DNA from: an uncultured bacterium | Lineage (GTDB): Bacteria; Desulfobacterota; GWC2-55-46 | NCBI GenBank assembly: GCA_905339405.1 | Contig: CAJPGC010000014.1 | Span: forward strand, 62,001-126,000 | Direction of reading: 5' to 3' | DNA: 64,000 bases | In this document: positions 1 through 9,127 of the stretch, one piece after another | How positions within the stretch are numbered: the stretch's first letter is position 1 | How the letters are laid out: each line of letters opens with the position of its first letter | Position numbers and translations under genes: made by a program | The notes under the pieces: model-generated | The model's database searches: none | The model's input: only the letters and a program-made list of their open reading frames with translations | Told to the model about the DNA's origin: nothing

Positions 1-441
1 AACGAAGACCCTTACAAGCCTGTACTCCTGCGGGGTGAAGGCCACGAGGAAGGCGAGGGTGAAGGCGAAGAGGAAGAACTCGATATCGCGCCGGAGGCCC
101 CCTCTTTCGGCCGCCAGAGTGTCGCGTTTCCTCGAGCCCTTGAACTTCCACATCGAAAGGCCGACGAGGAACATCGCCAGAGTCGAGAGCATGAAAGGCG
201 CGCCCAATATCGCCCCGACGCCGACCTCCTCGCTCACGTGCTCCGAGCTGCCGCCGAATATGGCCACCAGAGGCACCATAGTCTCCGGTAAGGCCGTGCC
301 CACGGCCGCGAATATGCTGCCTGTGACGCCCTCGGAGAACTTGAGCTTCGACCCGAGCGATTCGATGGCGTTCGTGAATATCTCCGCGGCCGCGATGATG
401 ACGACAAGCCAGAACAGGAGAATGATTATTTCGTAAGTCAC
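1..441 (-). CDS. Sodium/calcium exchanger (CaCA) family membrane protein, partial at window edge
   Basis: Minus-strand translation from GTG at 441: VTYEIIILLFWLVVIIAAAEIFTNAIESLGSKLKFSEGVTGSIFAAVGTALPETMVPLVAIFGG, with the CaCA-type alpha-repeat pattern; 3' end outside the window. Confidence 0.75.
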   Translation of the reverse strand, partial: MTYEIIILLFWLVVIIAAAEIFTNAIESLGSKLKFSEGVTGSIFAAVGTALPETMVPLVAIFGGSSEHVSEEVGVGAILGAPFMLSTLAMFLVGLSMWKFKGSRKRDTLAAERGGLRRDIEFFLFAFTLAFLVAFTPQEYRLVRVFV

Positions 442-454
442 TATTGAGCCTCCT

Positions 455-1492
455 CTATTCCCTGGCGGCTTTTCTGACGAGCTCCGCCCGCTCTCCCCTG
501 AAGAAAAGGAGGAGTACCATGCCAACGACCAGCACTATCGAGCCGGCTATTATGAAGCCTATTCCAGGGTCCTTGTTGATTATGAACATGACGTACGGCG
601 TGAAGACGTAATCTGCGAGCCTTATCTCGTGGCTTCCGGCGGCAACCGCGTCTCCCGGAGACGAGATGGGGAGGAAGGAGCTGCCGTGGACGCCCGTTAT
701 CTCGACGTGCGGGTTTGAGAAATTATTCGAGCGATTGTACGGCCTGCCCTCCGGGTCTATTCCGAAATCAGGGTAGATCGCGCCGAGCTTCAGTTCCTCG
801 CCGTCCGGGGCCGTGAAAGCGCCGTCGAACTCGACGCTTCCGGCCTTGCCGTCGACCTCGAGAACGAGCCCCGAGGGGCTCTGCCCCTGGTCGAAATGGT
901 AGAAGGCTATGCCCTTGTGTATGAGCGGGGCGTTCATGCCGATGTCACCCCTGGCGACCTGAGCGCCCTTGCCGTCAAGGAGGGTGACGGAAGTCTTGAG
1001 GGAGTCGAGTTCGCCGGTGGGCAGCACGTTCATCTCCGATTTGTCGAGCCTCAGGAAGAGTCCTGCGGCGTTTGGCACAGGGATGGAAGAGCCCTCGAAG
1101 ACGACGTTCCCGTAGCTCCTGAAGCCCCAGACGCTCCCCACGAGATGGCCGAGGAGCGCGATGAGGAAACCGACGTGCACTATGTGTGGGAAGAGGGCTG
1201 CCCAGGGTTTTCTGTTGCGTATGACGGCGTAGACCTTGTCGGCTGTGCAGACAAAGGCGTTGACGCCGAAAAGGGCCGAAAGGACGATCAACGCCCAGAC
1301 CCATGCGGTAAGACGCAGGTACTCCACGCCGAACGAGGACAGGAAAGGCAGAAGGACTTCCTGGTCAAAGGCCCTGAAGAACTGCGGGTAGCGCATGGAG
1401 AGGATGGAGCCCCACGCTGACACCGCGCAGATTAGCGCGGCGAGGATGACTGTAAGATATACGGAAGAGAAAAAACGCCAGACCCTTGTCAT
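455..1492 (-). CDS. ResB-like cytochrome c biogenesis membrane protein
   Basis: 345 aa; N-terminal TM WRFFSSVYLTVILAALICAVSAWGSI, middle TM HIVHVGFLIALLGHLVGSVWGF, large periplasmic domain, C-terminal TM, as in ResB. Confidence 0.8.
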   Translation of the reverse strand: MTRVWRFFSSVYLTVILAALICAVSAWGSILSMRYPQFFRAFDQEVLLPFLSSFGVEYLRLTAWVWALIVLSALFGVNAFVCTADKVYAVIRNRKPWAALFPHIVHVGFLIALLGHLVGSVWGFRSYGNVVFEGSSIPVPNAAGLFLRLDKSEMNVLPTGELDSLKTSVTLLDGKGAQVARGDIGMNAPLIHKGIAFYHFDQGQSPSGLVLEVDGKAGSVEFDGAFTAPDGEELKLGAIYPDFGIDPEGRPYNRSNNFSNPHVEITGVHGSSFLPISSPGDAVAAGSHEIRLADYVFTPYVMFIINKDPGIGFIIAGSIVLVVGMVLLLFFRGERAELVRKAARE

Positions 1493-1495
1493 CCT

Positions 1496-2314
1496 CTATT
1501 GCCTGAACCACCTGATGATGTTCTCGGCGAGCCGTCTGTTGTCGGACTCCCCGATGAACTTGTTCGCGAACGGGGCGTCGTCCGCCACCACTACGACCTT
1601 GCCCTTGCCGTACTCGGAAACCGCCACTATGCCGAACTCCTGCTGCGGCTCGCCCTTGTCGAACTTCCTGTTCCTGTCCATGTCGGCCCAGGCCTTGGAG
1701 GTCGTGGCGGCCACCGTCATGGCCGGGTCGTTCGCCATGAGCCCCCAGGTGCCGTACACCGACATCTTCTTGACGCCTGAGGTGACAGGGTGAGGGCCGA
1801 AGCTGGTGACGTGGAAGTCCTGGGATTTGTTGTCGATGAGGCCGGAGTTCTCTCCTATCGTGAAGTTGGAGACTATTATGCCGAACGAGTTGGTGAGCTG
1901 CGCGACCGCCGGGGAAATGTGGAGGAGCACCAGCAGGTTGCCGCCTTTTTCGACGAACGTCTCGAGGGCAGATATCTCTTCGCCGGAAAAGGGCTGCACC
2001 GGCCCGGCTATGATGTACGTCTTTATCCTCGAGAGCCTGGCGGAGGTCACTGGTTCCTTGTTCATGCCGACCTCTTCGCCGGATTGCTTCAGCATGCCGT
2101 GAAATGTTGTATAATGAAGCGGGCCTTCCTTGACCGGGGAGAATATCTCCGAGTGGCCGAGGTCGAAAAGGGCAGTGGCGGCGGGGGCTTTTGCCTTCAC
2201 TTCGGGCTTTTTAGAAGCCTGTTTTGGCACCGTCTTGTCAGCGATGGAAGCTCCCGTAAATGCGGTTATGAGGAACGCGCCCGCAGCAATCATGGTGAGG
2301 ACCGTTTTTTTCAT
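1496..2314 (-). CDS. Secreted DUF4350/GATase-like protein
   Basis: 272 aa, signal peptide, GGNLLVLLHISP and GKGKVVVVADDAPFANKFIG segments; abuts resB-like gene. Confidence 0.55.
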   Translation of the reverse strand: MKKTVLTMIAAGAFLITAFTGASIADKTVPKQASKKPEVKAKAPAATALFDLGHSEIFSPVKEGPLHYTTFHGMLKQSGEEVGMNKEPVTSARLSRIKTYIIAGPVQPFSGEEISALETFVEKGGNLLVLLHISPAVAQLTNSFGIIVSNFTIGENSGLIDNKSQDFHVTSFGPHPVTSGVKKMSVYGTWGLMANDPAMTVAATTSKAWADMDRNRKFDKGEPQQEFGIVAVSEYGKGKVVVVADDAPFANKFIGESDNRRLAENIIRWFRQ

Positions 2315-2454
2315 TGAAACCCCTTTCTTAAGGCTGGTTTTCGACCCGTTCAGGATATCCGCTGGGGCATACCCGTGTCAAGGATTAAGAGGCAAGGGGA
2401 ACCTTCGCTCATTTCTTCTTGATTTTATGGAGAAGTACTGGCTAAACTGAAGGT

Positions 2455-2832
2455 ATGTATGAACTTACGATAACAGCCAATTTTTCATCGGCCCACTGCA
2501 TAAGGGGCTACGAAGGGGCCTGCGAGAACCTGCACGGCCACAACTGGAAGGTCGAGGTGACCGTCAGGGCCAAAGGGCTCGACAAGCTCGGCATGGTCAT
2601 GGACTTCAAGGCCATAAAGGCCAGGACCAGGGACGTCATAGACCGGCTCGACCACAAGTACCTGAACGAGGTCGCCCCGTTCGACGATGTGAACGCGACG
2701 GCCGAGAACATCGCCAGGTATATCTTCGAGGAGCTTGCCGCCTCCATCGGCGTCTCCGGCGTCAGCGTCGCGCGGGTCAAGGTCTGGGAGTCGGATACTG
2801 CCGCGGCGGCCTATTACGAGGAAGGGAATTAG
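2455..2832 (+). CDS. queD: 6-carboxytetrahydropterin synthase QueD
   Basis: FSSAHCIRGYEGACENLHGHNWKVEV and MVMDFKAIK..LDHKYLNEV motifs of the 6-pyruvoyl-tetrahydropterin synthase/QueD family. Confidence 0.92.
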   Translation: MYELTITANFSSAHCIRGYEGACENLHGHNWKVEVTVRAKGLDKLGMVMDFKAIKARTRDVIDRLDHKYLNEVAPFDDVNATAENIARYIFEELAASIGVSGVSVARVKVWESDTAAAAYYEEGN

Positions 2833-2837
2833 AGGGA

Positions 2838-3620
2838 ATGCCCGAAAAAGAGCTCAGGGACGTGCAGGCCGAACCGGACTTCAGGCACATAGCCATCGAC
2901 AAGGTCGGCGTAAAGGACATCCGCTACCCCATAGTGGTCCTGGACAGGAAGAACAAGACCCAGCACACGGTCGCGTCCATAAATATGTACGTCGACCTGC
3001 CGCACCAGTTCAAGGGCACCCACATGTCCAGGTTCGTCGAGATACTGAACGAACACAGGGGCGAGGTGACGGTCAAGAACTTCCCGCAGATACTCGAGAA
3101 GATGAAAGTCAAGTTCAACGCCACGACGGCCCACCTCGAGGTCGAGTTCCCATACTTCGTCGAGAAGACCGCGCCGGTCTCGAAGTCAAAGGGCCTCATG
3201 GAGTACAGGTGCCGTTACCTGGGGGTGCTCGGCGAGACGCGGGACTTCTTGCTCGAGGTGACAGTGCCTGTCTCGACGCTGTGCCCGTGCTCAAAGGAGA
3301 TAAGTGAAAGGGGCGCCCACAACCAGAGGGGCGTCGTGAAGGTCGGCGTTAGGTTCACGGGTTTCGTGTGGATAGAGGAGATAATCGGCGCGGTCGAGAA
3401 GTCGGCTTCAAGCCCCGTCTATTCGCTCCTGAAGAGGGTCGACGAGAAGTTCGTCACCGAGCAGGCCTACGACAACCCCATGTTCGTCGAGGACGTCGTG
3501 CGCGAAGTCGCTATCAACCTGGGCAAGATAAAGAAGATAACGTGGTGCCGGGTGGAGGCGGAGAATTGGGAGTCGATACATAATCACAGCGCTTACGCTT
3601 TCATCGAAAGGTCTCTTTAG
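2838..3620 (+). CDS. folE2: GTP cyclohydrolase FolE2 (type IB)
   Basis: 260 aa with VPVSTLCPCSKEISERGAHNQRG signature of GTP cyclohydrolase IB. Confidence 0.95.
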   Translation: MPEKELRDVQAEPDFRHIAIDKVGVKDIRYPIVVLDRKNKTQHTVASINMYVDLPHQFKGTHMSRFVEILNEHRGEVTVKNFPQILEKMKVKFNATTAHLEVEFPYFVEKTAPVSKSKGLMEYRCRYLGVLGETRDFLLEVTVPVSTLCPCSKEISERGAHNQRGVVKVGVRFTGFVWIEEIIGAVEKSASSPVYSLLKRVDEKFVTEQAYDNPMFVEDVVREVAINLGKIKKITWCRVEAENWESIHNHSAYAFIERSL

Positions 3621-3741
3621 GGTTGCCTCAAGCTGCCCATCTGCTTTGTCGCCTTCGAAGCTCCGGAATTGCGGCGTACAAACAAAGTACGCCTCATTCC
3701 TCGCTTCTCGTCTCCTCGCATCTAGACCTTTTTGAGCAACC
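3621..3741. repeat. Interspersed palindromic repeat, long form, copy A
   Basis: GGTTGCCTCAAG...CTTTTTGAGCAACC imperfect terminal inverted repeats; central GGCGTAC-N7-GTACGCC hairpin; 121 bp; aligns with copy B at 15790-15909. Confidence 0.8.
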
Positions 3742-3777
3742 TTGAATCGTGTGAAGGCTTTCTGACAGATCATTGCT

Positions 3778-3812
3778 GTCATTGCGAGGGGGTTCAGCTC
3801 CGAAGTAATCTG
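3778..3812. repeat. GTCATTGCGAG..AAGTAATCT-type dispersed repeat
   Basis: GTCATTGCGAGGGGGTTCAGCTCCGAAGTAATCT; related to 24393-24418. Confidence 0.5.
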
Positions 3813-3893
3813 ACAACTCACCTGAAGGTTTGCTGAAAAGTCCTGTTTGCGCGGTTTGATGGGAGTACTGCGAAGAGAGTTCTGACCGTCTAT

Positions 3894-4679
3894 TCAGCCT
3901 TTGTAGAGCACTTCCTTGACCTTCAGCTTCAATTCCTCCACCCAGAAGGGGTTGCCCTTCTGTATGAAGCCCTTCACGTTCAGTTCGAACCACTTCGGGT
4001 CAAGCACGAGGTCGTCGATGATGTCCTTGCCGGTCGTTATTATGGCGGGGGCGCTTACGCCGGAGTCCCTGAGCCTTACGAGGAGATCTTCGCCGTCGAG
4101 GAGCGATTCCGAGTCGGCGGGGTTCTTGAGGTACAGGTCTGTCACTATCAGGTGGACGTTCTGCTTTGCCGCCTTTATCGCCTCGGTGGAGCTCTTCACC
4201 GGTATTATGGCGAAGCCGAGCTGGGCTAGCGAGTTCTCGACCATGTCCCTGGAGAGCCGGTCGTCCTCGATGACGAGGATGGTCTCGGCGTTGGCGGCCT
4301 GGGCTGCTTCCCTGGCGGGCTCTTGCCTCGGGGGCTCTTGCCTCGGGGGCTCCGGGGCTTTTATCTGGACAGGAGGCGCCGGAGCGGCGCTTACGGCCTG
4401 CATGGCTTCCCTGGCGGGAGCTTCAGCGGCCTTCGCCTCGGCGGTTTTCTGGGCCGCCTTTTTCGCGAGCTCTGAAAGGTGAGTCACCTCGAAGGCCTCG
4501 CCGTTCCATACCAAAAAGAACTTGGCCCCGCACTTCACGCAGCTTATGCGCGAGCCCTTTTCCCATTCGGCGAGCCTCTCCGTTGGTATCCAGAGCCTGA
4601 ACGCGACATCGCACTCGGAGCACTTTATCTCGACGGGCTCTTTGTTCGCGGCGGCTTTTTTTTCCTGCAGTTCAGGCAT
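3894..4679 (-). CDS. Response regulator receiver protein with N-terminal zinc-ribbon
   Basis: CSEC...CVKC ribbon; Pro/Ala-rich linker; ETILVIEDDRLSRDMVENSL...LIVTDLYL receiver domain. Confidence 0.75.
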   Translation of the reverse strand: MPELQEKKAAANKEPVEIKCSECDVAFRLWIPTERLAEWEKGSRISCVKCGAKFFLVWNGEAFEVTHLSELAKKAAQKTAEAKAAEAPAREAMQAVSAAPAPPVQIKAPEPPRQEPPRQEPAREAAQAANAETILVIEDDRLSRDMVENSLAQLGFAIIPVKSSTEAIKAAKQNVHLIVTDLYLKNPADSESLLDGEDLLVRLRDSGVSAPAIITTGKDIIDDLVLDPKWFELNVKGFIQKGNPFWVEELKLKVKEVLYKG

Positions 4680-4756
4680 TTACACCATTATCAGGCACGA
4701 ATTTCCCAGAATACGGACAGTTTAACTTAAATCGACGGCGGGTGTCAACGGTTCTC

Positions 4757-6913
4757 CTATTGAGGAGCCAGCCTGCCCTGTACGCCCGCTACCCTGCCGA
4801 GTCCGAGGAGGTCGAAAGTCAGGTAAACTATCCTCTCTTCGGGTCTTTCCGTGTACGTGAGGGTCGAGCTCCAGCACTGGTGGAAGAATTCCATGCCGTA
4901 GGCGGTCTCAAGCGACCTGTTCTCGTCGAACGAGAACCTCTTGAGGTATGTAAGGTCGAGCCCTCTCAAAACGCGCGCCCTTACGGCCGCTTCCAGGTAG
5001 TTCGCCCCTTCTCTTACGTACCTGTGGGTGAAGTTAACGCTGTCTCCCCTCTTGTCGAAGGCCGAAACTGCTACATCGTAGCTGTTGAACCTGTTCTCGT
5101 AGACGTCGAAGCTCCCCCTTGCCGTTGACCAGACCCTGGGGGACGGCCTGACGACGACTTCCCCGGTTATGTCGGAAAAGGGCCTTCTCTCGTCGATTGG
5201 GGAAGTAAGCTCCCTTTGGGCCTCGTGGACGTTGTAGGACTGCCTTATGTCGAGGTAAAGGTAGTCGAAGTAGCTCGTCCCGGTCTCTTCCACGAGCTTT
5301 CCCGTGAGCGTGGAGTTTATGGAGTATGTAAGGCTGTTCTGGGCTGCTATCCTGTCGTCGGCGTCGAACTCCGGCATGCTCGACTGCTCGACCTCCGGGA
5401 TGTACGTGTACCTGAGGCCCGGGCGGATGGTATGCCTGAGGCCCTTGACCCTCGCCGTCTCAGTGCCGTATACCCTCACGAAGGTGGTCGTGAGGTCCGC
5501 GCCCACGTCATACAGGTACCTTTCGAACCACGTGCCGCCCGGCTGGTTGTCTACCAGCCAATAGGTCGCCCGCCCGCCGACGGAGGGGGTGAAGTCAAAC
5601 CAGCCTCCCGGGTTCATCGGCAGGGATATCCTCGGATGGGCGTCGACGCGCTGCCCTTTTACGCCTTCCTTCCTCCAGAAGTTGACGAAGCTCGATACGT
5701 TCGAGACGTAAAAAGGCGAATCGAAGATTTTTTTCTCGGTATTGGCGAAAGTCACCTCCGGGAGCCTCTGGAGTGTCAATGAGTCTTCGAGGTCGAGGAG
5801 GTTGTTGAAGAACCTGAACTGGCCGATGAGGCTGTATACTGACCAGTTTTTGCTCGCGGACACGTTGCTCTCTATCGATTCGAGAGACCTTTCGTTGCTG
5901 CCCCTGCCGAAATCGATGAAGTACTCGTCGTCGCTGACGTAGTCGATGTCAGCCCTGAGCTTGACGCCTCCGGCCAGCTCCTCATGGTGCTGGAACTGGA
6001 GCCGCCACCTGTTGTTGTCGGCGGCCACGGGCCTTGAGAGGTTGGAAAGGCCGTCCCTGAACTCCCTGACCCTGTTAATGTCGCTTTCCTGGTACTGGTA
6101 GTACTTGAGCTGGCCGTAGCTCTGGCGCGTCCTTATGTACCTGTACTCGACCCCCTTGCCGAGCCCTCTTCTGGTCTCTATGTCCAGGTAGAACGTCGCG
6201 TCGGTGTTGCTCGATATCGCCCAGAAGAACGAGCTGTCGAGCACGAAGCCGCGAAGCCCCGAGTAACCGGGCTTGGGCTGAAGAAAGCCCGTTTGCCTGT
6301 CCCTTTTTATCGGTACGGAGATGTAAGGGGAGTAGAGCACCGGAACGCCCTTTATGTGGAACCTGGCGTTCCACCCCGTGAGGAAATCCCCGACTACGAC
6401 CTTCGCCGATGACGCCGCGAAACTCCACGCAGGGGACTCGTCCGGCGGGCAGTCGCAGGTCGTGTACGTAAGGCTGGCCGTCTTGTACGTTTCCGGCCCC
6501 GTCTTTTCGAAGTTGTCCGCCGTGAGGTGGATGTTGTCGTCGCGGTAGAAGAGCCTGCCGTTCACCAGGAGGGCCGTCTTGTCCTTGAGGTTGAACTGGA
6601 GGCTCTTGCCGGTAAGGGTGCTCCCGCCTTCGTCCACCACGTTGATGCCGCCTGAGACTGTTGCGACACCGGACCTCATGTCGAGTATGGCCGACTCCGC
6701 CTTGAGGACTATCCCGGGCTGGGATATCTCGACGTTGCCGGCCGCGTGGTAGGTGTCTGCCGTCCTGTCATAGGTTATCTTGTCGGCGTTGACCTCGACC
6801 GGGGCCTCGCCGGTGAAGAGCTCGCCGGTCGGGGTCTCGGAGCGGGCCTCGGCGGCAAAAGAAAAAAAGGCCGAGAGGAAAAAAAGTATAAGGAAGAGTT
6901 TCCTTGAGGGCAT
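4757..6913 (-). CDS. lptD: LPS-assembly outer membrane protein LptD
   Basis: 718 aa, signal peptide, OstA-like N-terminal domain (VNADKITYDRTADTYHAAGNVEISQ), LptD beta-barrel. Confidence 0.9.
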   Translation of the reverse strand: MPSRKLFLILFFLSAFFSFAAEARSETPTGELFTGEAPVEVNADKITYDRTADTYHAAGNVEISQPGIVLKAESAILDMRSGVATVSGGINVVDEGGSTLTGKSLQFNLKDKTALLVNGRLFYRDDNIHLTADNFEKTGPETYKTASLTYTTCDCPPDESPAWSFAASSAKVVVGDFLTGWNARFHIKGVPVLYSPYISVPIKRDRQTGFLQPKPGYSGLRGFVLDSSFFWAISSNTDATFYLDIETRRGLGKGVEYRYIRTRQSYGQLKYYQYQESDINRVREFRDGLSNLSRPVAADNNRWRLQFQHHEELAGGVKLRADIDYVSDDEYFIDFGRGSNERSLESIESNVSASKNWSVYSLIGQFRFFNNLLDLEDSLTLQRLPEVTFANTEKKIFDSPFYVSNVSSFVNFWRKEGVKGQRVDAHPRISLPMNPGGWFDFTPSVGGRATYWLVDNQPGGTWFERYLYDVGADLTTTFVRVYGTETARVKGLRHTIRPGLRYTYIPEVEQSSMPEFDADDRIAAQNSLTYSINSTLTGKLVEETGTSYFDYLYLDIRQSYNVHEAQRELTSPIDERRPFSDITGEVVVRPSPRVWSTARGSFDVYENRFNSYDVAVSAFDKRGDSVNFTHRYVREGANYLEAAVRARVLRGLDLTYLKRFSFDENRSLETAYGMEFFHQCWSSTLTYTERPEERIVYLTFDLLGLGRVAGVQGRLAPQ

Positions 6914-6995
6914 TTAACCGGTTTCCGACTGTTGAGAGTTGGGTGGATTAGCTGAAAAAAATTAGCATACAAGCGGCTTATTTACAAGGTAAAGC

Positions 6996-8276
6996 TCATC
7001 TTCCGGAAAGGGCCTTGAGAAGGTATTCACGGGCCTCAGCGACAGTGAAAAGTGAGCCTGATACGCATACGCAGTCGGCCTGAGAGGCGAGGTAGAGCGC
7101 CTTTTCGCAGGCGTCGGCTATTGAATCTATCCCCGTGACCGGCTTGCCGTACCTTGAGGCGGCCCTGCCGATGGAGGCTAATTCCGCGGAGCGTTCCCCT
7201 TTGGGCCGGGTCGCGATGACGAGGTCGCAAATTGGGACGAGCTCTTTCAATATCCCGGCCATGTCCTTGTCTGACATCATGCCGATAACGAGTATGAGCC
7301 GCTTTTTCTTTAGGGAGGAGAGCGCCTCTTTCAACGCGGCAGCGCCCGAGGGGTTGTGCGCGCCGTCGAGGACGACGAGCGGCCTTTTTGACAATATCTC
7401 GAACCTGCCGGGCCATGCGGCCTTTGCCAGCCCCTTTTTTATCGCGCTCTCCCTGATGGTGATGCCATTGGAGCGGAGCAGTTCGATGGCGGCAAGGGCG
7501 AGGGCGGCGTTTCTCACCTGGTGGCTGCCCAGAAGCTTGAGTTTGAGTTTCTCGAGTCCGCCGGAGAAGCCTGAGTAGCTGAATGTTGAAGGGGGGCCCT
7601 CAGCGTGGAAATCTTTTTCCATGACAAGGAGCTTGGAAGAGGCTTTTTTCGCGGCCGCCCTTATTATTGAAAGCGGCGCTCTCGCGCTCTCTCCGGTAAC
7701 GACAGGGACTCCGGGCTTTATTATACCGGCTTTCTCGGTTGCGACGTCTTTAAGCGTGGGGCCGAGCCATTCGGTATGGTCGAGGGCGATGTTGGTTATG
7801 ACGGATACAAGCGGGGTCACGAGGTTCGTCGCGTCCAGCCTGCCGCCCATGCCGGTCTCGACAACTGCGAATTCCACCTTCTTTTTCCTGAAGTGCAAAA
7901 AGGCCATCGCGGTGGTGAACTCGAAGAACGTCACGCCGGATATTCGCGAGCGCTTGAGCGCGGCCTTCACCTCGGAAGCGGCCTCGACGAGTTCTTTGTC
8001 GGAGATATTTTTTCCCGAAACGCTTATACGTTCGTTGAATTTGGAGAGGTGAGGGGAGGTGTAAAGGCCTGTCCTGTACCCGGCCTCGTTCAGGACCGAG
8101 GCGGTCATGGAAGAGACCGAGCCCTTGCCGTTCGTCCCGGCGACGTGCACGGATTTGAAGGAGTCCTGGGGGCCTCCGAGAGCGCGGAGCAGGGCGGTTA
8201 TGCGCTCGAGCCCCGGCTTTATGCCGTGCCTCTCAAGGCCGTAGAGGTACTCGACGATGCCCTTCGAGGACGGCAT
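6996..8276 (-). CDS. folC: Bifunctional folylpolyglutamate synthase/dihydrofolate synthase
   Basis: SVHVAGTNGKGSVSSMTASVL P-loop and VVLDGAHNPSGAAAL motif. Confidence 0.95.
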   Translation of the reverse strand: MPSSKGIVEYLYGLERHGIKPGLERITALLRALGGPQDSFKSVHVAGTNGKGSVSSMTASVLNEAGYRTGLYTSPHLSKFNERISVSGKNISDKELVEAASEVKAALKRSRISGVTFFEFTTAMAFLHFRKKKVEFAVVETGMGGRLDATNLVTPLVSVITNIALDHTEWLGPTLKDVATEKAGIIKPGVPVVTGESARAPLSIIRAAAKKASSKLLVMEKDFHAEGPPSTFSYSGFSGGLEKLKLKLLGSHQVRNAALALAAIELLRSNGITIRESAIKKGLAKAAWPGRFEILSKRPLVVLDGAHNPSGAAALKEALSSLKKKRLILVIGMMSDKDMAGILKELVPICDLVIATRPKGERSAELASIGRAASRYGKPVTGIDSIADACEKALYLASQADCVCVSGSLFTVAEAREYLLKALSGR

Positions 8277-9127
8277 TACCTGTTGTTCAGCATGGAAAGG
8301 AGCCTTGAAAGGGTCTCTTTCATGAGCTTCCTTTCAACTATCATGTCTACCATCCCGTGCTCGAGGAGGTACTCGGCCCTCTGGAAGCCTTCGGGGAGCT
8401 TCTGCCTTATGGTCTCCGCAATGACCCTGGGGCCCGCGAAGCCTATGAGGGCCCTGGGCTCCGCTATTATGACGTCGCCTAGCATGGCGAAGCTCGCTGA
8501 AACGCCGCCCATCGTGGGGTCGGTGAGGACCGATATGTACGGGAGGCCCGCCTCGCGGAGCTTCGCAAGGGCCGCAGAGGTCTTGGCCATCTGCATGAGC
8601 GAGAGTATAGACTCCTGCATCCTTGCCCCGCCCGAGGACGAGAATATTATCATGCCGCATCGGTTGTCTATGGCCCGCTCTATGGCGCGGGTTATCTTCT
8701 CGCCCACGACAGAGCCCATGGACCCGCCCATGAAGGAGAACTCGAAAACGGCGGCGCACGCCCTCTGTCCGCCAATCTCGCCTTCCCCGGTTATCATGGC
8801 GTCACGCAGGCCCGTCTCCTTCTGCGAGGACTTGAGCCTGTCCTTGTACCTTTTGAGGTCCTTGAAGTCGAGCGCGTCGACCGGCTCCATCTTATCGTCG
8901 GTCTCAATGAAGGTCCCCTCGTCGAAGGTGATGTTTATGCGCGACCTCGACGAGATGCGGAAATGGTAGTCGCACTTGGGGCAGACGTCGAGGTTCCGCT
9001 CGACCTCTTTTTTATAGATTATCTCGCCGCAGTGCTCGCATTTGACCCAGAGGCCGAAGGGCACCTTGACGCTCTTGCCTTCAGCGGCTTCTCCGTTGGT
9101 GAAAAGGTCTTTCTTAAACCAGATCAT
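8276..9127 (-). CDS. accD: Acetyl-CoA carboxylase carboxyltransferase subunit beta
   Basis: MIWFKKDLF...[31 protein letters not shown] zinc finger and GGARMQE; the supplied ORF to 9181 is over-extended. Confidence 0.95.
   Translation of the reverse strand: MIWFKKDLFTNGEAAEGKSVKVPFGLWVKCEHCGEIIYKKEVERNLDVCPKCDYHFRISSRSRINITFDEGTFIETDDKMEPVDALDFKDLKRYKDRLKSSQKETGLRDAMITGEGEIGGQRACAAVFEFSFMGGSMGSVVGEKITRAIERAIDNRCGMIIFSSSGGARMQESILSLMQMAKTSAALAKLREAGLPYISVLTDPTMGGVSASFAMLGDVIIAEPRALIGFAGPRVIAETIRQKLPEGFQRAEYLLEHGMVDMIVERKLMKETLSRLLSMLNNR

Noticed and set aside
3408-3821. 137-aa minus-strand ORF containing NEAYFVCTPQF
   Set aside because: Translation of repeat copy A plus antisense folE2, not a gene
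7776-8969. 397-aa plus-strand ORF
   Set aside because: Antisense across folC/accD, no coherent domain
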